From positions 62,001-126,000 of the forward strand of contig CAYYRC010000005.1 in the NCBI GenBank assembly GCA_964474045.1: 64,000 nucleotides of DNA. The letters are read 5' to 3'. The notes beneath the pieces were generated by a model that was not told the DNA's origin, searched no databases, and saw only the letters and a list, made by a program, of their open reading frames with translations. How positions within the stretch are numbered: the stretch's first letter is position 1; each line of letters starts with the position of its first letter. This DNA comes from JACJWR01 sp964474045. GTDB taxonomy: Bacteria > Actinomycetota > Actinomycetes > S36-B12 > UBA10799. Shown one piece after another: positions 24,452 through 32,542 of this stretch. Position numbers and translations under genes: made by a program.

Positions 24452-24509
24452 AAGATTCACTTACGTTCGCCCCTGACCCTTGCGCAAGGCCCGCAAAGGC
24501 CGGGAAAAA

Positions 24510-24554
24510 CGGCGAGGGGCCGGACGATCGTGACGATCGTCCGGCCCCTCGCCG
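24510..24554 (-). terminator. Strong intrinsic terminator of the rpsF-ssb-rpsR-rplI operon
   Basis: Perfect 22-bp arms at 24510-24531 and 24533-24554, followed on the minus strand by GTTTTT (24505-24510 read in reverse). A textbook factor-independent terminator 18 bp after the rplI stop. Confidence 0.95.
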
Positions 24555-24572
24555 GGACAGCTGCGCCGGGCG

Positions 24573-25019
24573 TCAGGCGGCCACCACGGAGACGCTGACC
24601 TTGGCGGTCACGTCCGGGTGCAGCCGCACCTGGGCCTGCACCGAACCGACGTCCTTGATGTGCCCGCCGGGCAGCTCGATGCTGCGCTTCTCGATCAGCG
24701 GCCCACCGGCAGCCCTGATCGCATCGGCCACGTCCTTCTCGGTGATCGAGCCGAACAGCTTGCCGTCATGCGCCCGCGCCGCCAGCGTGACGTCGAGCGC
24801 CTCCAGCTCGCCGGCCACCTCTTTCGCATGGTCGAGGCTGCGGATCTCGCGCGAGGAGCGCGCGCGGCGAATCTGGTCGATCTGCTTCTCGGCGCCCTTC
24901 GACCAGGCGATCGCCAGGCCGCGGGGGACAAGGTAGTTGCGCGCGTAGCCGTCCTTGACGGTGACGACGTCGCCCGAGTCGCCGAGGCCGGAGACGTCCT
25001 GAGTGAGGATGAGCTTCAT
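24573..25019 (-). CDS. rplI: Ribosomal protein bL9
   Basis: 148 aa. The N-terminal M-K-L-I-L-T-Q-D-V-S-G-L-G, G-D-V-V-T-V-K-D-G-Y-A-R-N-Y-L-V-P and G-L-A-I motifs are the L9 RNA-binding domain. A long connecting helix rich in Arg/Lys/Glu and a C-terminal domain with G-S-I-T-E-K-D follow. It binds 23S rRNA in the large subunit. Last gene of the rpsF operon, with its terminator directly downstream. Confidence 0.97.
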   Translation of the reverse strand: MKLILTQDVSGLGDSGDVVTVKDGYARNYLVPRGLAIAWSKGAEKQIDQIRRARSSREIRSLDHAKEVAGELEALDVTLAARAHDGKLFGSITEKDVADAIRAAGGPLIEKRSIELPGGHIKDVGSVQAQVRLHPDVTAKVSVSVVAA

Positions 25020-25040
25020 ATGCTGCCGATTCCCTTCCGC

Positions 25041-25298
25041 TTACCGGCCGGCCGTGCTGTACGGCAGCAGGGCCATCTCGCGGGAGTTCTTGATCGCCAT
25101 GGCGATGTCCCGCTGGTGCTGAGTGCAGTTGCCCGTCACCCGCCGCGCCCGGATCTTGCCGCGGTCGGAGATGAACTTGCGCAGCAGGTTCGCGTCCTTG
25201 TAGTCGATGTGTGTGACCTGGTCCTTGCAGAATCCACAGGCCTTCTTCTTGATCTTCAGGTCTTTCGCGGCGTTGTTCCGCGGCGAGGGCTTGCCCAT
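25041..25298 (-). CDS. rpsR: Ribosomal protein bS18
   Basis: 85 aa. K-A-C-G-F-C-K-D-Q, I-D-Y-K-D-A-N-L-L-R-K-F-I-S-D-R-G-K-I, and R-R-V-T-G-N-C-T-Q-H-Q-R form the S18 signature. Three cysteines (two in C-G-F-C, one in G-N-C-T) suggest the zinc-binding-type paralogue, rather than a cysteine-free zinc-independent form. It pairs with S6 on the small-subunit platform. 21 bp upstream of rplI. Confidence 0.96.
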   Translation of the reverse strand: MGKPSPRNNAAKDLKIKKKACGFCKDQVTHIDYKDANLLRKFISDRGKIRARRVTGNCTQHQRDIAMAIKNSREMALLPYSTAGR

Positions 25299-25375
25299 AG
25301 TTGTCAGTCCAATTCGTCTCTGGCTACACGATGTCTACGTCTGAGGGAGGTGGATCCTGAGGTTGCGATCCAAGG

Positions 25376-25403
25376 TGAGCGTCCACACGTCGGCGGACGC
25401 TCA
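25376..25403 (-). promoter_or_regulatory. Stem-loop between ssb and rpsR
   Basis: Arms 25376-25384 and 25395-25403 give a perfect 9-bp stem with a 10-nt loop in the 117-bp ssb-rpsR gap. There is no T-run, so attenuation or mRNA protection is more likely than full termination. Confidence 0.4.
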
Positions 25404-25415
25404 TCGCGGTGCGCC

Positions 25416-25976
25416 CTAGAAGGGGGGCGCGTCGTCGCCGGGGTTGCTCCACCCGCCGGCGTTGCCGCCGCCGCCGCCGCTGCCACCGCCACTACCCCAG
25501 GGGTCCTGGCCGCCGCCGCCGCTGCTGCTGCCGTAGCCGCCGCCACCGCCGGAGTTCCCCCCACCGTAGTTGCCGCCGCCACCGGAGTTACCGCCGCCGA
25601 ATCCGCCCTCGCGCTGGATCCGCGTGACTTTGGCGGTCGCGCTGCGCAGCGCCGGGCCGACCTCGTCGACCTCGATCTCGAACACGGTGCGCCGCTCGCC
25701 GTTCTGGGTCTCGTAGGAGCGCTGCTTGAGCCGCCCGGTGACGATGACGCGGGTGCCCTTGGTCAGGGACTCGGCGACATTCTCGGCGTACTGCCGCCAC
25801 ACCGAGCAGGACAGGAACAGCGACTCGCCGTCCTTCCACTCGTTGGCCTGCCGGTCGAAGGTCCGCGGCGTGGAGGCGACGCGGAAGTTCGCCACCGCCA
25901 CACCGCTGCCGGTGAAGCGCAGCTCAGGGTCGTCCACGAGGTTGCCGATGATCGTGATGTTCGTCTCGCCAGCCAT
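25416..25976 (-). CDS. ssb: Single-stranded DNA-binding protein
   Basis: 186 aa. OB-fold in residues 1-115, starting M-A-G-E-T-N-I-T-I-I-G-N-L-V and containing N-F-R-V-A-S-T-P-R and V-I-V-T-G-R-L-K-Q-R-S-Y-E. A glycine-rich flexible linker of about 55 residues with short G-G-G-N-S-G repeats follows. The acidic tip D-D-A-P-P-F is the docking site for partner proteins. Works at replication forks and in repair. Lies 4 bp after rpsF and is translated with it. Confidence 0.97.
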   Translation of the reverse strand: MAGETNITIIGNLVDDPELRFTGSGVAVANFRVASTPRTFDRQANEWKDGESLFLSCSVWRQYAENVAESLTKGTRVIVTGRLKQRSYETQNGERRTVFEIEVDEVGPALRSATAKVTRIQREGGFGGGNSGGGGNYGGGNSGGGGGYGSSSGGGGQDPWGSGGGSGGGGGNAGGWSNPGDDAPPF

Positions 25977-25980
25977 GCGA

Positions 25981-26268
25981 TCAGGCGTCCGTCCGCATGA
26001 CCTTGGTGCGCAGCACCGACTCGTTCAGCGTCAACTGCCGGTCCAGCTCAGCCACAGCCTCGGGAGTGGCGGTCACGTACATGAAGGCGTAGATGCCCTC
26101 GGACTTGCGGGCGATGTCGTAGGCGAGGCGCTTGCGGCCCCAGATGTCCACCTTGTCCACCGAGCCGCCCTCGGAGCGGACGACGTTCAGGTAGGTCTCC
26201 AGACTGGGGGCGACAGTGCGCTCCTCCAGCTCCGGGTCGAGGATCACGCCGATTTCGTAACGACGCAC
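25981..26268 (-). CDS. rpsF: Ribosomal protein bS6
   Basis: 95 aa from GTG 26268 with AGGAGG about 10 nt upstream. M-R-R-Y-E-I-G-V-I-L-D-P, G-G-S-V-D-K-V-D-I-W-G-R-K-R-L-A-Y and Y-A-F-M-Y-V-T are the S6 signature. First gene of the operon. The 142-bp leader toward nfo can fold, and S6:S18 autoregulation of rpsF leaders is known in bacteria, but I cannot show that motif here. Confidence 0.96.
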   Translation of the reverse strand: MRRYEIGVILDPELEERTVAPSLETYLNVVRSEGGSVDKVDIWGRKRLAYDIARKSEGIYAFMYVTATPEAVAELDRQLTLNESVLRTKVMRTDA

Positions 26269-26397
26269 GATGCGACCACCTCCTTCGGACTAATCGGCCA
26301 CGGTCTCTCCGCGGCAGGAGGTCGATGTGCCGGTGAGCTGCCGACGGCATGCTTACCGACGGGCATCGTACCTGGCCGTCGATCCGAGACCCGAGGC

Positions 26398-26403
26398 TAG
26401 GGT
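26398..26403 (+). promoter_or_regulatory. Putative -10 (TAGGGT), leaderless AP endonuclease gene
   Basis: TAGGGT ends 7 nt before ATG 26411. The same AGGG could serve as a weak ribosome binding site, so both readings are open. Confidence 0.45.
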
Positions 26404-26410
26404 GACGACC

Positions 26411-27265
26411 ATGAGCAGCAGCGCCGATGACGCAACGACCGCGGCCGCCGGCAGGAACCCCGCCCGAGCACCCCATGTTCCAGGGGCGCCCGCCATCGGG
26501 GCGCATGTCGACCCGGCCGACCCGATCGGCGCAGCCAGGGCGCTCGGCCTCGACGCCGTGCAGATCTTCCTGGGCGATCCGCAGAGCTGGAAGGCGCCCT
26601 ACGTGGTCTCGCCGGGCGGAGCGCCGGCCCTGCGGGAGGCTGCGCGGGAGGCCGGGGTCCTGATCTACGTCCACGCTCCCTACCTGATCAACGTGGCTTC
26701 GCCGAACAACAGGATCCGCATCCCGAGCCGCAAGCTGCTCAACGCCACCGTGGCGCTGGCGGCCGAGGTCGGCGCGTCCGGCGTCATCGTCCACGGCGGC
26801 CACGTCACCGGCGACACTGACGACGCCGTGGGCTTCGACAACTGGCGCAAGGCCTTCGAAGGGCTCGACCGCGCATGCCCGGTGCTCATCGAGAACACCG
26901 CCGGCGGCAACCATGCGATGGCCCGCCACCCCGAGGCGCTGGAGCGGCTGTGGGAGGCGATCGGCGAGTACGATCCCGGATTCTGCCTGGACACCTGCCA
27001 CGCGTGGGCGGGCGGCATGCCGCTGCCCGAGGCCGTGGACATCGTGCGGGCGATCACCGGTCGCATCGACCTCGTGCACGCCAACGACTCCCGGGGCGAC
27101 CGAGGGTCCGGCCAGGACCGCCATGCGAGCATCGGCGCGGGGACGATCGGCGTGGACGTGCTGCTCGCGACCATCGTGGCCGCCGGCGCTCCGGCCGTGA
27201 TCTTCGAGACGCCGGCCGAGGCGGTACGGGCCGACATCGCACTCCTGCGCGAGCGCTACCGCTGA
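26411..27265 (+). CDS. nfo: Deoxyribonuclease IV (AP endonuclease, Nfo family)
   Basis: 284 aa from ATG 26411. TIM-barrel AP endonuclease 2 family: I-G-A-H-V-D near residue 30, Q-I-F-L-G-D-P-Q-S-W, V-H-A-P-Y-L-I-N, V-H-G-G-H-V, L-I-E-N-T-A-G-G-N, C-L-D-T-C-H-A-W-A-G-G and H-A-N-D-S-R-G-D-R-G-S-G-Q-D-R-H. These supply the metal-binding His, Asp and Glu residues. It cuts DNA 5' of abasic sites in base-excision repair. A serine/alanine-rich tail of about 25 residues precedes the barrel. Divergent from rpsF. Confidence 0.92.
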   Translation: MSSSADDATTAAAGRNPARAPHVPGAPAIGAHVDPADPIGAARALGLDAVQIFLGDPQSWKAPYVVSPGGAPALREAAREAGVLIYVHAPYLINVASPNNRIRIPSRKLLNATVALAAEVGASGVIVHGGHVTGDTDDAVGFDNWRKAFEGLDRACPVLIENTAGGNHAMARHPEALERLWEAIGEYDPGFCLDTCHAWAGGMPLPEAVDIVRAITGRIDLVHANDSRGDRGSGQDRHASIGAGTIGVDVLLATIVAAGAPAVIFETPAEAVRADIALLRERYR

Positions 27266-27282
27266 ACCCACAACCCCCGACC

Positions 27283-27288
27283 TATCCT
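27283..27288 (+). promoter_or_regulatory. Putative -10 (TATCCT), leaderless racemase-like gene
   Basis: TATCCT ends 7 nt before GTG 27296 in the 30-bp gap after nfo. It is identical in sequence and spacing to the devR element. Confidence 0.5.
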
Positions 27289-27295
27289 TTGCCGC

Positions 27296-28561
27296 GTGAC
27301 CTACTCGCTGCACGTCGACGCCGAGCTGTGGCGCAGCAGCATCGCTTCCGAGGTGGAGCGCGTGCAGCGCGTGCTCGTGCCGGATGCGGACGGGCATCCC
27401 GGCTCAGGCTCGGACTCGGGGCTGGTGCCGGTGATCGAGGGCAGCGGCCTGGGACTGGGTGCACCGCGGCTGGCGCGGGAGGCTCAGGCGCTGGGGGTGG
27501 CGACGATCGCCGTCCCAGGGCCCTTCGACGCAGTTGCGCTGGCGCCGCACTTCGCGGGCGACATCCTGGTGCGCCAGCCCTGGGACCACCGCGACGCCGT
27601 GGCCACGCGGGTGTGGGCGGAGCTCGACGCGCTCCCCGGCGGCCGGATCATCCGCACGATCGCATCCACCGAGGCGCTGCACCGCGCCGCCGCGACCACC
27701 GAGCAGCCGTTGCCCGTCGTCCTGCAGGGCTGCACGTCCATGCACGGACCGGGTCTGCGCGAGCCCGACCTGGACGCCCTGCTCGCCGACGACACCATCC
27801 GCGCCGCCCTGCGCTCAGGTCGGCTGGCTGTCCGCGGCGCCGTGCTTGACCTGCCCAGCCGTCAACCCGGCAGCCCCCAGGTGACGACGTTCAGCGAGTC
27901 CGCCACCGGTGGGCCGCCGGCCGGCGCCACCAACCGCGTCCGCGAGACCTGGGGCTGGACGGTGATCTGGATCCGGGCACTGGCCGCCGTCGAGCAGGCG
28001 GGCGCGGATCTGGGCGCAGGTGCGGCCACCATGTGGGTGACCGAGCTGGGCGACGACGAGTTGGCAGACCTGCACACGGCGCTGCAGATGGTGCCGCTGA
28101 AGGTGCTGCGCGGCGATCAGCTGTGGGCGGGCGAGCCGCAGGCGCTGCAGGCTTTCGGGACCGTGCTGTCGGTTCAGCGGGTCGGCCGCGGCCTCGACAT
28201 CGGCGACGGCCAACGCCGGACCCCGCGGGAGGGCTACCTGGTCGTGGTCGGGGGCGGGGCCTGCCACGGCGTCGGCGTCACCGGGCCGGCCGGGGCGGCC
28301 TCACTGCGGCAGCGGGCGCATGCGGCCAAGTCCGGCGCCATGGGCGCGATTGGGAAGCTGCGCTCGCCCTACGTGTGGGCAGACCGGACGCGCTGGTTCG
28401 CCGAGCCACCCGGGCGGACGGCCTCGATGGTGTGGCTGAGCGACGACGAGGTGCGCGAGGCCATGGCGGCGGGGCAGCGCCTTCCCGCGGTCGGCGACCA
28501 GTGGCTGTGCCGCACCAACCTCGACCTGGCATCGTTCGACTGTGTCCTCGGCCTCGACTGA
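27296..28561 (+). CDS. Alanine racemase-like protein without the PLP lysine
   Basis: 421 aa from GTG 27296. The position in the gene order (near rpsF, GT87, PBP, ino1) and motifs match the actinobacterial alanine-racemase-domain protein of this locus. P-V-I-E-G-S-G-L-G-L-G at residues 45-55 aligns with the racemase strand V-V-K-x-N-x-Y-G-x-G, and G-Y-L-V-V-V-G-G-G-A-C-H-G-V-G near 330 and R-W-F-A-E-P-P near 375 fit its C-terminal part. The Schiff-base Lys is Glu48 (GAG) here and the Tyr of the motif is Leu, so racemase chemistry is not expected. It may be a regulatory or structural pseudoenzyme. Overlaps the next gene by 20 bp. Confidence 0.72.
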   Translation: MTYSLHVDAELWRSSIASEVERVQRVLVPDADGHPGSGSDSGLVPVIEGSGLGLGAPRLAREAQALGVATIAVPGPFDAVALAPHFAGDILVRQPWDHRDAVATRVWAELDALPGGRIIRTIASTEALHRAAATTEQPLPVVLQGCTSMHGPGLREPDLDALLADDTIRAALRSGRLAVRGAVLDLPSRQPGSPQVTTFSESATGGPPAGATNRVRETWGWTVIWIRALAAVEQAGADLGAGAATMWVTELGDDELADLHTALQMVPLKVLRGDQLWAGEPQALQAFGTVLSVQRVGRGLDIGDGQRRTPREGYLVVVGGGACHGVGVTGPAGAASLRQRAHAAKSGAMGAIGKLRSPYVWADRTRWFAEPPGRTASMVWLSDDEVREAMAAGQRLPAVGDQWLCRTNLDLASFDCVLGLD

Positions 28562-30035
28562 CCTGACCTTGCCGCCCGATGCGGCCTCGCCGCCATCTGA
28601 GCAGCAGCCGGTACAGCCCACCCACGACGACCCCGACGTGGCAGCCGCGTCCACTGTGATCGGCGGCCCGGTGGGCGACCGAGGGCGCCAGGGGTACTCC
28701 TGGTGGGGCCCCGTGCGCGTGGCCGTCCTCGTCGCCGTCGTCGGCTACTCGCTGGCTGTGCTGGCGCGGATGCCCTGCGTGTCCAGCGGGTTCGCCGGGA
28801 TCAGCCGCTACACCCACATGTGCTACTCGGACATCCCGGTGCTCTACCACCTGCGCGGCTTCGCGGACGGCTACCTGCCGTACCTCGACAGCGCCCCGGA
28901 CCTGCACCCGTTCGAGTACCCCGTCCTGACCGGGGCGATGGCCCAGCTGGCGGCCTGGCTGACGCCGCTCTTCGGCGGCGGCGCCATCGGCTTCTACGCG
29001 GCGAACGTGGTCCTCATCGGGGCGCTCCTCGTCGTGACCGTCTGGGCAACGGCGCTGACGGCGGGGCGGCGCCCGTGGGACGGAGTGTTGGTGGCTTGTG
29101 CACCAGCCCTGCTGCTGACCTCCACGATCAACTGGGACCTGCTCCCGGTGGCGCTGGTGGCGGTGGCGCTGCTGCTCTGGGCGCGGCGGATCGTCTTCTG
29201 GGCCGGGGTCGCCATGGGCCTGGCCATAGCGGCCAAGTTCTACCCCCTGATCCTGCTCGGGCCCCTGCTGATCCTGTGTTTCCGCGCGGGCCGGATGAGC
29301 TCGTTCGGCCGCTTCGTGGCCGGGGCGGCGATGGCGTGGGTGGTGGCCAACGTGCCGGTGATGGTCGTCAACTTCGAGGGCTGGGCGAACTTCTACACCT
29401 TCAGCTCCGAGCGCGGACAGGACTTCGGCTCGCCCTGGCTGGCGCTGTCGCTGGCCGGGTTCACGATTCCCGCCGGAGCGCTCAACCTGGTGGGGCTGCT
29501 CGCCTTCGGGCTGCTGTGCCTGGTGCTGGCCTTCGTCATGCTGGCCGCACCGCAGCGGCCGCGCCTGGCGCCCATGCTCTTCTGCGTGCTGGCGGCGTTC
29601 GCCCTGACCAACAAGGTGTATTCGCCGCAGTACGTGATCTGGCTGGTGCCGCTGGCGGTGCTGGCGCTGCCGCGCGTGCGCTACCTGGCTGCATGGCAGG
29701 CCGGCGAGCTGGTCTACTTCGCGGCCATCTGGCTCTACCTGGCGGGGCTGGAGCAACCGGGCAAGGGCCTGCCTGCCGGGTGGTACGCCGTGGCCATCTG
29801 GGTGCACGTGATAGCGACCGCTGCCTTCTGTGGGGTGCTGCTCTGGATCAGCTGGTGGCCCGACCGCGATCCGCTGCGGCCCGGCGGGTCCGCCAGCGGC
29901 TCGGATCCGGGCGGCGGAGTGCTGGACGGCGCACCGGACCGGCGACGACTCCGGATCGGCCCCGCACGCCCAGTGCCGGGTTCGGCCCCAGAGCCGCAGT
30001 CAGTCCGGGGTCCCGACAGCGCGGCCGCTACCTGA
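28542..30035 (+). CDS. GT87-family (DUF2029) membrane glycosyltransferase
   Basis: 497 aa from GTG 28542, overlapping the gene before. About ten to twelve membrane helices. The first external loop carries C-Y-S-D-I-P-V-L-Y and H-P-F-E-Y-P-V-L-T, the acidic and E-Y-P motifs of polyprenol-phosphate-mannose-using GT-C enzymes of the GT87 family. Further motifs are S-T-I-N-W-D-L-L-P, A-A-K-F-Y-P and N-K-V-Y-S-P-Q-Y. Relatives add mannose or arabinose to lipomannan-type or other envelope glycans at the outer membrane face. A Pro/Gly/Arg-rich cytoplasmic tail of about 60 residues ends it. Converges on the PBP gene with 8 bp overlap. Confidence 0.85.
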   Translation: MSSASTDLTLPPDAASPPSEQQPVQPTHDDPDVAAASTVIGGPVGDRGRQGYSWWGPVRVAVLVAVVGYSLAVLARMPCVSSGFAGISRYTHMCYSDIPVLYHLRGFADGYLPYLDSAPDLHPFEYPVLTGAMAQLAAWLTPLFGGGAIGFYAANVVLIGALLVVTVWATALTAGRRPWDGVLVACAPALLLTSTINWDLLPVALVAVALLLWARRIVFWAGVAMGLAIAAKFYPLILLGPLLILCFRAGRMSSFGRFVAGAAMAWVVANVPVMVVNFEGWANFYTFSSERGQDFGSPWLALSLAGFTIPAGALNLVGLLAFGLLCLVLAFVMLAAPQRPRLAPMLFCVLAAFALTNKVYSPQYVIWLVPLAVLALPRVRYLAAWQAGELVYFAAIWLYLAGLEQPGKGLPAGWYAVAIWVHVIATAAFCGVLLWISWWPDRDPLRPGGSASGSDPGGGVLDGAPDRRRLRIGPARPVPGSAPEPQSVRGPDSAAAT

Positions 30036-31944
30036 CGGACAACTCGGCGAACGGCTCGACCGGCCCGCCCGCAAGCGCGTCCCCCATGAAATCCCCGAAG
30101 ATGCGGGCCGGCACCTCCGCGCCGTTGAGCTCGTTGGCACCCCCCACCCCCGACAGCGTGATGGGATTGCCGGCCGAGTCCTGCCGCACCACCATCACCG
30201 CGGCCGCCAGCTGCGGCGCGTAGCCGACGAACCACTCCGACAGCAGCCCGGTGCTCACCCCGGTCTTGCCCGCCAGCGGCTGCGCACCGGTGTTGGCCGC
30301 GGCGCCGTCCCCGTAGGTCACGACGCGCCGCAGCGCAGCCGTCACGCGGTCCGCGACGTCGGCATCGAACGCGCGCTCGGTCGCGGGGCTCAGCCGGAAG
30401 GTCACATCGCCGGACGGTTCCCGGACCTGTTGGATCACCGAGGGTCGGACCCGCTCGCCGCGAGCTGCGAAAGTCCCGTAGGCGCCGGCCGCCTCCAGCG
30501 CCGTGGGAGCCGCCTCGCCGATCACGTTGGTGACCTCGTCGTTCAACCCCGGGGTGCCTGCCGGAATCCCGGCAGAGACCGCGGCGTCCCTGGTCGCGGC
30601 AGCCCCGATCTGGTCGTTCATCTGCACATACGGCGTCTGCAGCGAATGCACCGTGGCGTACAGCAGGGTCACCTTGCCGTAGGACTCACCGCCGGCGTTG
30701 GCCACCGTTGCGCCGTCGACGGTCACCGGCGAGGCGCCGCTGTAATCAGAGTCCAGGGTGAGCCCTTGGTTCAACCCGGCCGCCAGGCCGAAGGGCAGGA
30801 AGCTCGAGCCCCCCAGACCCCGTAGTTCCGAGGCGGCGCTGGTCCGGTTCAGCTGGTAGTCCGGACCGCCGTACAGGGCTGGCACGGCACCCGAGTGCGG
30901 ATCCACCGCCGCCAGCCCGATCCGTACGCCGTTCGAGCGGTAGGCCGGCGGTGCCGCGTCGACGGCGGTCACGGCCGCCGCCTGGACCCGACGGTCGAAG
31001 GTCGTCACCACGTTCAAACCGGCCGAGTTGAGGCTGTCGCCGGAGTAGCCCATCGAGAGCAGCTGCTGCTGAGCGGCGGCGAACAGGTAGCCGTCGGAGC
31101 CTTTGGTGTAGTCCGTGGGGGGCTGGAAGTCGGCAACCTCCGGGAACCGCATGGCCGTGCGGGCATCGGCGGTGAGCCAGCCCTCGTCGACCATCCCGTC
31201 CAAGATGTAGGCCCACCGGGCGCGCAGTGCCTGGGGGTTGTTCTCCGGCGACAGCGCGCTCGGCGACTGCAACAGAGCAGCCAGCACCGCCCCCTGCTCC
31301 ACGCTCAAATCGGCGGCGGGGACGCCGAAGTAGGCCTGCGCGGCCGCCTCGATGCCGTAGGCGCCGCGGCCGTAGTACACGGTGTTCAGATAGTCGGCCA
31401 GGATCTGGGCTTTGGAAGTCGTCAGCTCCAGCTTGACCGAGAGGATCAACTCGCGCAGCTTTCGTGAGAACGTCTGATCCTGGGTCAGGAAGGCGTTCTT
31501 GGCGTACTGCTGGGTGATCGTCGACCCGCCCTGGGTATCGCCGCCGTCGCTCACGTTGTGCCACACCGCCCGCACGATCCCCACCGGCGAGAACCCAGTG
31601 TGGTCGTAGAACTCGCGGTCCTCGGCCGCCAGGACCGCCTGCTGCACCTGTTCGGGCACCTGGTCCAAGGCCACGCTGGTGCGGTTGGCCGCGCCGATCC
31701 GGCCGAGGACGGTGGTGCCGTCGTTCCAGTACAGCGTGGTGGTCTGCGCCAGCGCGATGTCGTTGGGCTGCGGCACCCGGACGACGGCGATGGCAATCAG
31801 CACCGCCCCGACGGCCGCGAGGACGACCAGTCCCAGGGCTGCCGCCGCCTGCCGCCACGACGGCACCCAGCGCCAGACCCCTGAGCGCGCAGCGCGCGGA
31901 TAGTCCACGCGGCGCCGAGGCCGGGCGTCTGGGGTGGGGTCCAT
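30028..31944 (-). CDS. Class A penicillin-binding protein with degenerate transpeptidase motifs
   Basis: 638 aa. Short cytoplasmic tail, membrane helix 34-57, and a GT51 glycosyltransferase domain with catalytic Glu108 (A-A-E-D-R-E-F-Y-D-H) and G-G-S-T-I-T-Q-Q-Y-A-K-N. A transpeptidase-fold domain follows. There the SxxK box reads S380-S-F-L383 (codon CTG) instead of S-x-F-K, and the S-x-N box is probably S434-L-Q. K560-T-G is intact. The glycosyltransferase half should polymerise lipid II, but acylation by the transpeptidase half looks impossible without the lysine. It may act as a monofunctional polymerase or need a partner transpeptidase. 6 bp after DUF5318. Confidence 0.88.
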   Translation of the reverse strand: MDPTPDARPRRRVDYPRAARSGVWRWVPSWRQAAAALGLVVLAAVGAVLIAIAVVRVPQPNDIALAQTTTLYWNDGTTVLGRIGAANRTSVALDQVPEQVQQAVLAAEDREFYDHTGFSPVGIVRAVWHNVSDGGDTQGGSTITQQYAKNAFLTQDQTFSRKLRELILSVKLELTTSKAQILADYLNTVYYGRGAYGIEAAAQAYFGVPAADLSVEQGAVLAALLQSPSALSPENNPQALRARWAYILDGMVDEGWLTADARTAMRFPEVADFQPPTDYTKGSDGYLFAAAQQQLLSMGYSGDSLNSAGLNVVTTFDRRVQAAAVTAVDAAPPAYRSNGVRIGLAAVDPHSGAVPALYGGPDYQLNRTSAASELRGLGGSSFLPFGLAAGLNQGLTLDSDYSGASPVTVDGATVANAGGESYGKVTLLYATVHSLQTPYVQMNDQIGAAATRDAAVSAGIPAGTPGLNDEVTNVIGEAAPTALEAAGAYGTFAARGERVRPSVIQQVREPSGDVTFRLSPATERAFDADVADRVTAALRRVVTYGDGAAANTGAQPLAGKTGVSTGLLSEWFVGYAPQLAAAVMVVRQDSAGNPITLSGVGGANELNGAEVPARIFGDFMGDALAGGPVEPFAELSVR

Positions 31945-31950
31945 CGCCGA

Positions 31951-32463
31951 TCAGTCGAGCAGGTCCGGCGGGCGACGATGCGGCCGGCGCTGGTGGCCGT
32001 CGCCCAGGACGTACGTGCGCAGCAGGTGGTTCCAACGGCAGTCCGGGCACACCTCCACGAGGTAGACGTCCAGGAAGCCGTACTGCGGCGCCATCTCGTC
32101 CAGTTCCGCCTCGGTCTTGATCCGGCCGCTGTAGGGCCCGAGCTCGTCGGAATACACATAGCGCAGCAGCACCAGCCCCTCGCCCCGGCACCAGGGGCAC
32201 GGCCGCCCCGCAGGACGGCCGTGGTGCTTGGCAGCCCGCAGCAGGTCGGGGTGCGGGTCCAGCGCATCGCTTGACCCGGTCGCCGCCAGCACCGCCGCGC
32301 TCAGCGCCCGCTGCCGCGAGATGGCGTGGTCGACGATGTGGCGCGGCCGCCGCGGGTCGGCCACATCCTCCGTCTCGGCGGGGTCGCGCCGGCGGGCGGG
32401 CGCCGGGGATCCCGTGGGTCCCAGACGGGACCCCCGGGGGTTGGTGGAGCGCGGCGCCGGCAT
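31951..32463 (-). CDS. DUF5318 zinc-ribbon-like protein
   Basis: 170 aa. After an Arg/Pro-rich tail of about 35 residues: I-V-D-H-A-I-S-R-Q-R-A-L, D-P-H-P-D-L-L-R-A-A-K-H-H-G, then R-P-C-P-W-C-R-G-E, Y-V-Y-S-D-E-L-G, and V-E-V-C-P-D-C-R-W-N-H-L-L-R-T-Y-V-L-G. Two C-P-x-C pairs probably hold one zinc ion. The family is confined to actinobacteria and regularly lies next to this PBP; its function is unknown. The -10-like TAGGCT is 6 nt before ATG 32463. Confidence 0.82.
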   Translation of the reverse strand: MPAPRSTNPRGSRLGPTGSPAPARRRDPAETEDVADPRRPRHIVDHAISRQRALSAAVLAATGSSDALDPHPDLLRAAKHHGRPAGRPCPWCRGEGLVLLRYVYSDELGPYSGRIKTEAELDEMAPQYGFLDVYLVEVCPDCRWNHLLRTYVLGDGHQRRPHRRPPDLLD

Positions 32464-32469
32464 CGACCC

Positions 32470-32475
32470 AGCCTA
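32470..32475 (-). promoter_or_regulatory. Putative -10 (TAGGCT), leaderless DUF5318 gene
   Basis: Minus-strand TAGGCT ends 6 nt before ATG 32463. It would drive DUF5318 and the PBP gene. Confidence 0.45.
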
Positions 32476-32542
32476 CGCCGGTGTGACCAGCGGCACATAG
32501 CCGCAACGGGTGCCACCGGTTTACTCGCGACACGCCTAGAGG

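Noticed and set aside
24061..24572. A gene in the dnaB-rplI gap
   Set aside because: Short overlapping frames in several directions with no ribosome binding site or family motif; the DnaA boxes and terminator explain most of the structure.
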